From assembly GCF_000091045.1 (NCBI RefSeq), contig NC_006691.1, forward strand, positions 1,208,801 through 1,272,800: DNA of 64,000 nt, given 5' to 3'. The notes under the pieces are model-generated. The model ran no database searches. It saw only the letters and a program-made list of their open reading frames with translations, and was not told the origin of the DNA. The stretch is from Cryptococcus deneoformans JEC21 (lineage: Eukaryota > Basidiomycota > Tremellomycetes > Tremellales > Cryptococcaceae). Below, one piece after another: positions 1-13,431 of the stretch. The first letter of the stretch is position 1, and each line of letters starts with the position of its first letter. The position numbers and the translations under genes were made by a program.

Positions 1-1402
1 ACCCGAGTCGGGATGGAAGGTGCAGCAGGAGATGCCATGTTACGCTTCCTAGGCGAAAATGAAAGTGCGGCAATGGGCGTCATGCAGGGAAAGAGTCTAA
101 GAGGGGATTGTGAAGCCCTATGGGGAAAGAACGGACGTAAGTTTAGTCCGGATAGCGTGATTATTGGAAAGTTGGAAAAGAAGCGAGACGATCTTGCCAA
201 GCTTGACCCAAGGGTAATGTCCATCCTCGCTATTTTCCCTACGATCCCGCCTCACCTTTTACTCATCGCTCTGTCGCACCCGCAATTCTCGTCAATCCCA
301 GCTGGATCTAAAGCTTCGCCCGGTGAACTTGCCGAACCTTTGTTGGCGTGCATGTTAAATCACGGTGAAGGTTTGCCAGAGGAGCTTGGAGGATTGAAAG
401 CGGTGGTTAGCAAGCTGGGTAATGCGCAGGCTGCTGGCGAGGTACCGGATGAAAAAAGAAAGGAGAAAAAGAAGTTTGAGAGAAGGAATATATTCACCGC
501 TGAAGATCTGGACATTAGCAGATTGCGACTGAAAGATGGCGAGAGGTATATCCTTCTTTTTTTCTTCCACCTTTATTTCCTTTTTGCTTATTCCCCAAGT
601 ACAGTGCACTTCCCGAACTTCAATCTACCATCCCACAACACATCCGCGACTCCATCCAACGTCTCATCTCCCTTCAAGCATCCGAAGAAGAAGAGCGCCG
701 TCAAGCCTTGGCCGACTCCAACCTGCTCTTATCAGATGATGAATCTGACATGGACGATTCCGGAGAAATCCCGCTCCAAGTCCGTGTTTCAGGCGGTGAT
801 ACCGAAGACACCGCGCCGGTGGATAGTGATGGTGAAGCCGTTAAAGTCTCGAGGAGGAATCAGCAAAACCAGAATAATGGAATGCCAGATAAGGAAAGAT
901 ACGAGATCTTGCGCACGCTGTATCTGGATGATCCAGGGCTGTTTGATCGAGATGGTGTGACGAGGAGGAGTGATGAGAGGAAGAAGATGAGGGAAATGCT
1001 CGGATGGGATGATGGGCAAATTGAAGGGTGGAGAGTCATGCTTGAAAGAGATGTAAGTTCCAAGTGCTTCCTGGCCGTTGAAAGAGTATCACGCTAATCT
1101 CGAATACATTTTCCGGACAGCCCCAAAAAGACGTTATTCTTGAAGCACATCGTGATAGGATGGCACGTAAAGGTACATCATCGTCCGGCTATAATAACCG
1201 TAACAATCGTCACGACAACCGCGCACGACAGCCATCACCCGATGGCTCGGTCATGAGCATGAATACAAGCTATACCAGCAACAGTCATAGTAATGGCGGT
1301 GGAAGAGGGGGGAAGGGGAGGCAAAATAAAGGGAATAGAGGACATTCGAATGCTGCAAGGACGAGGGGACATGATCGGAAGATGCGTCAGATGGGCGCAT
1401 GA
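1..1402 (+). CDS. CUE3: CUE3/ASCC2-like ribosome quality control subunit (5' truncated by window edge)
   Basis: This is the C-terminal part of a homologue of yeast Cue3 (Rqt3) and human ASCC2, a ubiquitin-binding subunit of the RQT complex that splits stalled, ubiquitinated ribosomes. Exons are <1-545, 605-1052 and 1121-1402 with introns of 59 and 68 nt, and the phases match. The frame is open to base 1, so the start lies outside the window. After a helical region comes the conserved segment RRNIFTAEDLDISRL, which resembles the RHNVF...DVFSRD region of ASCC2. An acidic stretch (DDESDMDD) follows. The tail is rich in G, R and N and ends KMRQMGA, like the basic tail of the family. The CUE domain itself is not clear in the visible part. 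The family assignment rests on the overall order of motifs recalled from ASCC2; an alignment was not possible. Confidence 0.75.
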
Positions 1403-1775
1403 ATGGGGCGTTCTCGTACATGTTCACACAAAAGATAAAATTCATAAGGCATAATAGATTGGCATGGCATTTGGCATATGTATTGTTCATATGAGCATGT
1501 GTATCATTATGATCAGGAGCTCAAACGTTGCTAGCAAACATTTACTTTGATTGCATGCAGGCGAACGCTATGAGAACTGAAGAAAAAAAAAGAAAAAATT
1601 AACGCTGCATTATGTATGCAGCTTATGCAAGTTACCCCATTATTCGTTTTGTCTACCTTAAATGCTTGCGAGTCTCGTGAGATATGCCTCGATCACCCTC
1701 TTACCGTTCCTACGCCCATTGTTGTCAATCACAAATTCCTTGAAAATATTAATGAAGAACTGAGAAAAGGCGGAC
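1403..1775. other. Convergent intergenic spacer
   Basis: This is the spacer between two converging genes. It holds 3' UTR-like AT-rich sequence, with an A-rich tract near 1584-1602. No convincing reading frame of its own was seen. Its right part may contain an alternative last exon of the neighbouring DUG2 gene (1729-1738). Confidence 0.5.
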
Positions 1776-4700
1776 TCACCTCAAATTCAAAAGCCTCATC
1801 CTCTCGTTTGCCAAATGGCCTGCATCCGAACTCTGACCCAAAGGCAAATGCACACAAGGCGCTCCGAATTCCTTCTCCAGCCAGAACACAGTAGGGACCG
1901 TACCACCTTCACGAATCTTGAGCGGTCTGACACCCCAGACGTCTTGTACCGAAGCTTCGAGGGCTTTGAAGTATGGCGATTCAAGCGATGCAAGCCACCA
2001 GGAGGCGGTATGGGTGACTTGGATCTATAAAGCAACCGATCAGTTGATTATGAGGGTACACCATTTGGGCTAAACTCACGTCGAATTTGTTAGGCGATTC
2101 TAATCCCTGGAAAGTTTCTCTGCAGAACTGTTTAAGGCCTTTGACGATAGTCTCTAGATCTTGATCTGGTACAATTCGCATTGAGATGTCCGTCGACACT
2201 CTTCGAGGAATGACGGTTTTATTTCCAGAACCTGACGAGTTGATACTGGCAATGGAGAACGAAGGCTGTCGCCAAACTCGGATGAGTTCATCGAGGGGAC
2301 GGCCGCAAGCAGAGGAAACATCTCGGAGGAGAGACATCTCTTCGTCGGTGGCAGGTCGAACAGAGTCGTCTGTGTTTTGATTAGTGACGGCCTTGTAGTC
2401 GCTAGCTCATATACTTACAGAACCCAGGCACTTTGACGCCCTTGGCATCTGACAACGCTCCCAAAACCCTGACCATGTCAAACATCGGCTCACTGGTCGC
2501 ACCACCGTCTACACCGTTATGCAGGTTCTCTTCACTGCTCTCTACCGACAGGTTGGCGTAGACCACGCCTCGCATACCAAACACCACACAAGGATCTTCC
2601 TCATCAATCCAAGTCGAGTTGGACAAGAGAATGGCATCGATATGTCCGATATCAGCCTTGTGAGCACGGACGGTAGAGGCAAATCCTCGTGAGCCTGCTT
2701 CCTCTTCGCCTTCAATGATCATGACCAGATCGACATCCAATTCACGACGCTGTCTCAACGAAGCGGCAGCGCAAGCAACAGCCATGATGGGGCCCTTATT
2801 ATCGGTGACACCACGACCATATAGATAGCCGTCTCGACCAGATAGTTCCCATGGGTTGGTTATCCAGCGTTTCTCAGCGGCGGGCTGGACGTCGTAGTGT
2901 CCGTAGAAGAGAATACGTTTTCGAGGTTTGCCGATATCTTGACCGGTAAAAGTGGCGAGGACGAGAGGATTCCTTCCTTGTTCTCCACAGAGCTGTGCAT
3001 GGTGTCAGGCAACCACAGGACATTTACGAATGCGTCATTACTCACAACTTCAGAAGAAGCGCCGAGTTGGGAGAGGATCTTTTTCAGTAGATGTGCGCCT
3101 TGTCGACAGCTACTGCTAGTAAATAACCATGCCTCACATTCGAATCGTCTCACATACCTTTCACGATGGGAGTCATCACTTATAGTCGGGACTGCAACAA
3201 GTTTGGATAAAGCGTAGAGCATCACATCACCCCCATGCTCCATGTCCATTACATTTTCGGATTGCAAAGTTTCTTTAGGTGCTTCTACTTGCCAAATCTT
3301 CGAAAGTAAAAAACAAAGTCAGCAGATGTTTCTATATAAGTAGTCAAGAAGCAAAATTCACCTTGACATAAGAATCATTCCCACCTGTGATGAGCTCCCA
3401 CGAATCTCCTTTAACACTTTTTACGATCGTGCTACTCATCACGGTTCCGCTATGTGCCTTGAAAGCCGCCGTACAATCAAACTCGTCATTCACCCTCAAC
3501 ACCCTCCCATCGGCCGCGGCAGTATACACATCGCCACCCAACACACTCATCACGAGTACGTCTTCCTCGTGCGCTTCGATCGTACGTATACAAGCCCCTG
3601 TTTCGAGATCCCACACTGCAATTTCTCCTGCCTGCAAACCGGCATAAAGCAGGTCATCTCGAAACGCAAAAGAGAGTACCGCACCAGAGAGAGAATTGAA
3701 TTGACGGACAAGAGTGATACCGCCTGATGGATGACATTCCCAGATCTTGACGTCGGAATCACCGCTACCGCTTACTAGCCACTTATCACCGTTAGGTCTC
3801 GAGAGGGTATGTAAAGCGTAGATGTAGCCATAATGCGCAAAGGCAAGACGGGATTCGGCTGGAACTTCAATCTCTGTAGCCGGGCGTGTTTGTTCAAGCA
3901 AATTTACGCTGACTTGATCTAATTCGGCTTTGGAGAAAGTTTCTTTTCGAGCGGTATTGGATGGAAACGGGGAGCAAGGGGTGGAGGAACCGCTGCAACC
4001 GTTTTCCGGGGGGTTGTCAAAGAATTTGTGAGGTTTGTAGCGGCCTGATCGTTGAGATGGACCAGGACGAGAAGAAGAGTCAGTACAGTTAGGCACCACG
4101 TGGACTGTACCCGCGGCTGAGCCAGAGATCTTGCGTTGATGGAAAGTGCAGAAGTCGCCAAAGTTAATCCATTCGATGGAGCACGATTGGGACCCAAAGT
4201 AAAGTGTACCCCCGGCGCGTTCATCCCATGCCAGGGAGTAAATGTCTCCGGAAGTGTCGTCGCACGGGTGGATAACATATAGCAGATCCAAAGTTTCTGT
4301 TGACCATATCTATATATCCCGTCAGAATAAATTTCATCATCTAGTTTGCCTATTCTCACCCTGACATCACCGGCACCTTTCCATCACACCATCAGCTATC
4401 AACCATTAAATCAAACCCCGAAACATGTCCGACTCACTACTTGAACTGACAAGCCATTTTTTCTCCTCAATGATCAGTAGAGCGAGTACACTGCCTTGAT
4501 GACCGAGTAGGCGATACAATGGTTGAAGACTTGACCTTGAGAATACCTGGTACGTTTCGTGAGTAGAGCTTCAGGATTAAGAAGTGAATGCAATTTACGG
4601 TGATTTCATTGTCGGCGCTCTGACACCCAGCATAGACATATTTTTTGTCTGCAACTAAACTCAGAACGGTACCATTGCCCACACAGAGCAAGTGTGAGAG

Positions 4701-5126
4701 TACCGGCATCTTCCCCTTTCTTTCACGTGTCAAAGAATCTGGTTCATTGAATATTTTGATACAGAGTCCGCCGGTATGTTTGACCGCGTCGTTCACGGAG
4801 ATGGGATGTTGGGTCGGTTGAAGAGATCGAGGAATGGAAGGGTTTGTTCCAAATGAAAGACGTTTTGAATCCAAATTAATTGTGATATCACCGTCAAGAT
4901 CATCCCCACCGATTTTCGTATTGTCGGTTGGTAGAACCGGAACAATTGACGTTACAGGGCCGAGACGAGGAGAGATCAGCGGTATGTTGGAGGCGATAGG
5001 CAAGGCCAGTGGAGAAATACGAGTAGAGTTTGGATTTGTACGTGGTTTGAGGTTTTGCGGAGAAAGAGGAGGAGATGCGAGAGCGTCGTATAAGTTTGGG
5101 ATTACACGTACATCGGATAGTGACAT
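1776..5126 (-). CDS. DUG2: Dug2-like glutathione-degradation protein: WD40 domain fused to M20 metallopeptidase
   Basis: Dug2 works with Dug1 and Dug3 in the cytosolic pathway that degrades glutathione independently of gamma-glutamyl transpeptidase. Exons (minus strand) are 5126-4599, 4546-4438, 4376-4360, 4309-3362, 3297-3158, 3112-3046, 2992-2419, 2369-2080 and 2024-1776. They give about 973 residues with all phases consistent. The N-terminal half carries WD repeats (LLGHQGSVLALL, SGSGDSDVKIW). The M20 half shows RILFYGHYDVQPA (metal-binding His-x-Asp), GRGVTDNKGPIMA and EGEEEAGSRGF (catalytic and metal Glu). The family's C-terminal HLPLGQSSDAGHL is also present. The WD40-M20 order is diagnostic of Dug2. 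One exon is only 17 nt. The 3' end is uncertain: the frame stops at 1776 after LLNLR, or a 41-nt intron 1739-1779 gives LLNLRNL ending at 1729. Confidence 0.9.
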
Positions 5127-6994
5127 ATTGAAAGGTTCGTGTAAATAATTGATTGTAAGAGGCGTTTAGTCAGTAGGGTCGCACTTTTTGGTTTAAGTCA
5201 ATCAGAAATAAACAGATAGCCCAATGTGAATGATTGATTCTTTTTTGGGGGGGGAGTTGCCTCTTGTCACTCGACTCAGAGATAAACCTTGCACAGAAGA
5301 CGGGAACTAGCGATGAGAAATCCTCGTCTTCACCAGCCTTCCTCCTCTTATCTTATACTTTCCCATCGTCCTTTTTCTCTCCATACTTCTATCGACATTG
5401 CACAACGGACTGGCAACGCATCTTCTCACCATCACATCGCGTCTTCAGACTTTGCAAATGTAAAGGAGACGTACGTACCCTTCCTGACTCCGCTATCCTT
5501 CCTTTCTCCCAACAACCCGCTCTGTATAGCTGTCCTTTCATCGACACTTGAGTTATCGCCATTGATTCGGCTGCCGGACAGAGGAGAGCGAGATGGCGAT
5601 AAAATTGGTGATGATGGCGCCATTGCTGATAAGCTGGTGGGTGCGCGATGTGTTGAGGCGGTGCTGAACCTGAAATGCCACACGGTATGCAGTGATATGT
5701 GGCAGGGAACGCTTGACTCTGATTTCGACAAATGTTTGAATTGCTGACAGAGGCTGTTTGGAGTCGTTGATAGTTTCCTGCCTTATTGCTCTTGATGTTC
5801 TTTCGTCGCTATCATTGGTAGTCCGAGGAGCGAGATGGCAATTCAAAGGCTCACAAAGACCGAAAGAAGTTCTATATCCTAGATATGCCGCCGCTTGTCG
5901 GACGACCAAATATTGAAATTGCCGAAAGATCGAAAGGAAGGAAAGAGCCCAGCTGATCGATAAGCGCTACGCACGAACTATGGCGGGATATATCGATATC
6001 TGGATGCTGAGCAAGTCGAGTCGATGTTTGGTATTTGGTCTTAAATCCCGCCAGTTTCCTCTGGTCGCTATTTTCGCTATTATCTTGTCGGAAGGTGATA
6101 GCAATAATTGACCACCTTGTTGAGCTCCTTTGGTCCGTCTTTATTTATTTATCATCCGCCTTTTCTCGAGTATCGGGCGGCCGATCCCGCCGAGTCAAGC
6201 TTCTTCTTTTTTCTTCTCTCTCCCGTTAATAGATTTACCTAAAATTGTTTTTGTTTTTGGCTTCCACCTTGAATATGTTTTAGGGAATCAGTTTCTTTCG
6301 TTGGGATCCATTACGATTGATCATTAGCATATATAAGTTGTCCGAGTAAGTAATTCTAATACATAATCACCGCATACACATGTCATCTGTGCATAAGACG
6401 AAGAAGAAGGCGAAAATGGAGAATTACAACGAAGAATAGGCACCGTCGTCGTCAGGGCACGCACGCATCTAGCATGTGTCACTCTCCCATGAAAGGAGTC
6501 ATTCATGACACACACTCATATACCGTCCCCCCCCTCATCCTCCCACCACCACCCCCCCAATCTTGCTCGACAAAGTTGCGTTGGAATCTTATAATTGCTC
6601 ATGCGAACAGCCACTCAAAAGGATCCGCCATCGTTTCAATCTGCTTTGGGATCGCACGTCCTCTCCAATAGGCCTAAATGTACAGGTAGAGATAAAGGTA
6701 GCTGTTATAGAAAGAAGCGTCAAAGCAGAGTTGAGGGAGGAAACTGCAAGGCGGCTTGAGGAGAAGATTAGGGATGAAGGAGAATGGAATGAGTCTGAAA
6801 GAGTAAGTTGAAGAGGAAAGAGATGTCCGAGTTGAAGAAGGCAAATGAAGCAACCAAAAATTGGATGGAGAGGTCATCTGCGAAGTAAAATCACACAAAT
6901 GTTGTTCGACAGATACAACGGGTGATGCAAGGATCATAATATGCTTGCTATATTCCTGTCCACAGGTAACCCACAAATATTGCCGTTGTAATCT
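5127..6994. other. Gene-poor region between DUG2 and the amidohydrolase gene
   Basis: This 1.9-kb stretch holds the divergent promoter side of DUG2 and one weak candidate gene (5313-5795, listed separately). Homopolymer runs occur at 5246-5254 (G) and around 6529-6559 (C-rich). Near 6700-6810 on the plus strand a short frame reads as a charged, coiled-coil-like peptide (AELREETARRLEEKI) that runs into a GTAAGT. It could be an exon of an unrecognised gene, but I could not build a start or a continuation. Confidence 0.4.
5313..5795 (+). CDS. Hypothetical protein, possible mitochondrial presequence (weak gene model)
   Basis: This is a candidate two-exon gene, 5313-5684 and 5751-5795, encoding about 138 residues. 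The 66-nt intron 5685-5750 starts GTATGC and ends TTGCTGACAG, a textbook branch site plus acceptor. The N-terminus is rich in R, H and S with few acids, as in mitochondrial presequences. The middle part has an acidic loop (RGERDGDKIGDDG) followed by AIADKLVGARCVEAVL, which looks like a helix of a folded domain. A second possible intron (GTACGT at about 5472 to TATAG) would end the protein early. I recognise no family. The gene would be divergent from DUG2. Codon-like regularity and the splice site are the only support. Confidence 0.33.
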
Positions 6995-9629
6995 TCATCC
7001 CAAAGTCCCCCAGACCAACTTGCCATCCACAATCACCCCTTTGACTTTCACATCCAACATCTCGTCTTCTGGTACAGTAAGTAAATCATCATCCCATATC
7101 ACAGCGTCAAATTTCTTCCCAGAAGTCAAAGACCCGACACGGTCCTCTGAGAACGAAGCATACGCTCCTAATAAAAAAGACCCGGATGGTGAGCTCGTCA
7201 TCTCTCTCTCATAAGACATCAGGCAAACTATAAAAACCCTACTTGACTTACCCCATACGGTAAAACCCCTAAGGACCTCAACCCTACTCAGTCTTTGTTC
7301 CGGATACCATCCTCTCTTGCCATGAGGAGATTTGCCTTCCGGTGATTTACGAGTTACAGCGGCGTAAAATCCTTTCAGTGGGTCAATAGATTCGACGGGG
7401 AAGTCGGAACCTAGAGTAATGTGACCTGAGTTGCTGTTTTGTATGATGGTTAGCGGGCGTGTTAAAGGGTGCAAGAAGGATGGGAAGCTTGAAACGTACT
7501 TGAGATATGAACGCCAAGCATAGGCACCTCGGATACGTTCTTTGCCCAAGCGATCTTCAGCGTACCACATCTACACATTCACGTCAGACGTTTCTCTTCA
7601 GGGGGACGGCGAAAAAGAAAGGGATATACATCGCTTGTAGCATGGGTTGGCTGCACACTCGCGATAACTGTTAAATGATACATCAGTTTTCTTTACCTTT
7701 CTCCACAGGAGGCGATCGATGACTTACTGCCCATCTTAGCGGCACGTTCCAGGTCTTCTAGTGTCATAATCTGAGCATGCTCCAGTCGGAATCTTGCCTT
7801 GCGAATGCCAGGAGGATCAGTGGCAGACGAGATGGCATCGAGCACTACTTTGGCGGCCCGATCACCTATAGTATGCACACACTGATTTTGATATCAGACT
7901 TTAGACTTCAAGGGCAGAGCTTGAATTGCGTTGTAGACTGGGGGTCTAACTCACGACTTGCCACCCCTATAATTCTACATTAGCTTTAAATAGTCGAATA
8001 GATCCATGTGACTCACAGCTTCATGTCATTGCTTTATTAATGGTCCCCAAGACTCTTCATTCTTCAACATCAATCCCTTCCATCCCGGCTGATCGCTGTA
8101 GTCATCAATCAAGGCAGCGCCACGGGAGCCTAATGCACCATCACCGAAGAGCTTGACACCACGCATGTAATAATGTTTCTCTAGACAACGTGGTCAGATA
8201 GAGCAAATGGGAGAGGTAAAAGATCGGAGAAGAGACTCACCAAAGTTATGGTAAGGTTCTACCTTATCTCCACAAAAGTCTTCGTCTTCACAAGAAAGCT
8301 GATATACGTCAAAATGATTCTATCTCGTTATGCGCACCGTTACCCACCATAGAGTAGAAACGAAGGGGTAGTTTTCCCTCTTCCGCCATTCTTCGCCAGA
8401 AAGGTTGATCGCTGATCAGTCCCATAGCATCATATGCGCCTGTTAACCCATGGCTCAAAGCATCCTGTACCACAATATTGAGAAACCGTTCTCGGTCGAT
8501 GTCAGTCCAGGCCGGCCGGATGGCAGTAAGAAGGGAAATGGCATTATCGATCTAAATTGATGTTTGATCAGTTTCAGTTACCATAGAAAAAGGCTAGTTT
8601 GATACGCACAAAGATACCAGTCGGTTCCCCTTGGGAATCGCGCACAACGGTACCACCTTCGACATCGGGAATGCTATCCATCAAACGAAGGACGGCGGTT
8701 GAGACCCACTCAACATGAAAGTCTACTCTAGCCAGGCTTATAGGTAATCCCCTCAAGATGTCTGACTTGTCAAATTCTTCCTACAAGCATTATCAGCTCT
8801 AGGTGCCTGTACGGCGGAAGAGCATGCACACACAGCTGTAGGGAAAACTTTGTCTTTCCAGAGATTTTGATCCCACCCCAACCCTTCTATCCATTGTCCC
8901 TCTTCTAATGGGTGGTGATTCACGTAAGATTCAACCTTCGCTATGACTTCTTCAATAGACTTGCACCCGTGTAAGGGCAGTTGTTGGGCGCGGCCGTATA
9001 GCAAGGGATGACCATGGGAGTCTGTGAAGCCCTGTTTCAACTTTTAGCAATTTGGTTATCCATATGCGTAGTGAAAGATGTACAGGTGTTAGAGTATGCC
9101 CGGGAGGGAGGTGAATGACCTGAAAGTCATCCTGTGTTGTCTTGCTCAAAGTCTTCTTGATCCACTTTCGCCTGATCTTATCTGTTGTACAGGCTGCTAT
9201 TAGCCTAAGTCCCATAGGCAATTTTTTTCAGATAAGCTTACTCAAGCTACCGGTGTCAACAACCGTGTCATTTTCCACTACCACACATTCCACTGCTCCT
9301 ACAGCTTCCTTCTCCCACTCTGCTGTCCCAGCGATTTCAATGACAGTTTCGACCTCATAAGGCACTGTATACACCTTATTCCCTTCTTTTCCACAGATTG
9401 CATATTTTTCAGGCAAAGCCTCTGTCACTGAGTACACTTTAGGAGGTAGCACATTCTTTAGAAAAGATTGCTTCTGTGCATAGACGATGACTGCAGCAAT
9501 AATCAGCAGAGATATTGAGAGGTGAAGGGACCGAGTGGAGGGAATCCGAGGAGGTGGATGCCGCTGATATGGCATGCCCCCATTGATAATGGGCTGAGGT
9601 TGATGATAATGTCTAAGCCTGGGAGGCAT
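6995..9629 (-). CDS. YtcJ-like amidohydrolase with N-terminal membrane anchor, interrupted by an in-frame TGA
   Basis: This is a metal-dependent amidohydrolase of the Amidohydro_3/YtcJ type; the substrate is unknown. Exons (minus) are 9629-9242, 9196-9084, 9031-8834, 8780-8610, 8551-8348, 8298-8241, 8180-8017, 7966-7955, 7881-7728, 7667-7630, 7570-7500, 7433-7252 and 7167-6995. They total 642 codons in frame. A hydrophobic segment near residues 35-51 (LSISLLIIAAVIVYA) predicts a signal anchor. Family motifs follow in order: PGFTDSHGHPL (metal-binding His-x-His), GLGWDQN, GVKLFGDGALGSRGAAL, QVCVHTIGDRA, FRLEHAQ, IASVQPTHATSDM and TLGSDFPVES. Codon 429 (minus-strand bases 8028-8026) is TGA. The family has a bulky residue here, and LIKQ-W-HEAGWQV would restore the motif. 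Everything downstream is intact, so the lesion is recent, a sequencing error or read through. One exon is only 12 nt. Confidence 0.82.
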
Positions 9630-10187
9630 ATTATGCCCTGCGGCTAATGGCGTTGTTTGTTATTAGTATATTGATTGGCAACCAGCTGGCAAAGAATCAA
9701 TTCATTATCGCTGCGGGTCGTCGTCCTTCTCTCGAGCGTCGGTCAATAATAACATCATGAGAGTTCCCACGGTGGATTATTGCTTTGGTTGGTTACACGA
9801 CGTACTGGGATCGGGACAAATCACCCGCCGCCGCTTTCCCTTCCGACAAATAATAACTCAGGAACGACGTCTCATGGGTTATTAACGATATTTAATGTAA
9901 AAGTAATAAGAAGCGGACATGACAAAATCTCGGACATAACAAACAAGAGTGATGGTATCGATGTAGCGTTGCATTTTCACACCCCACCAAAGGCGGGCAT
10001 GATGCCTCGTATGGGTGACGAATTTAGTGCAGTTTGATCGTTGAACACCGCGTTGCAATGATTGTCAGGAATACAATATTCTATATTGCATATACAGGAA
10101 ATAAAGATGGTTCTGAAAAGAAACAAATTTCATGTTTGCTGGCATCTGGACACTACACATTACGGATGATACAACAGAATTCTATCT
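9630..10187. other. Intergenic region upstream of the amidohydrolase gene
   Basis: This 558-bp spacer lies between the amidohydrolase start and the SEC18 stop, both on the minus strand. It should hold the amidohydrolase promoter and the SEC18 3' UTR. Short plus-strand frames are present but show no coding character. Confidence 0.4.
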
Positions 10188-13206
<3,019 letters not shown>

Positions 13207-13431
13207 GATTGTGTAGATTTAAATCGAAGCTGAGGATAAAAATGCAACGAATTGCCGTACATGAGAGGAGTGATCCTTAAGTGGTCGTCATCATCCCGAC
13301 TCCATTGTAATTAATTACGTAAACCATCAACGCGTCGCGTCCTGATACAAACATATGGATTTTGAGGAGCTACTATGGAATCCATTTGTTTTCATTTTGC
13401 TTTTTCATTTCACTGTATTGAGAATATCGCA

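Noticed and set aside
2993..3045. Apparent frameshift within the DUG2 peptidase domain
   Set aside because: A 53-nt intron (GTGAGT to CACAG) removes it and gives SSEV-LCGEQGRNPLVLATF, which fits the family.
8026..8028. Selenocysteine as an explanation of the in-frame TGA
   Set aside because: Selenoprotein machinery is absent from nearly all Dikarya, and the family has no Cys or Sec at this place.
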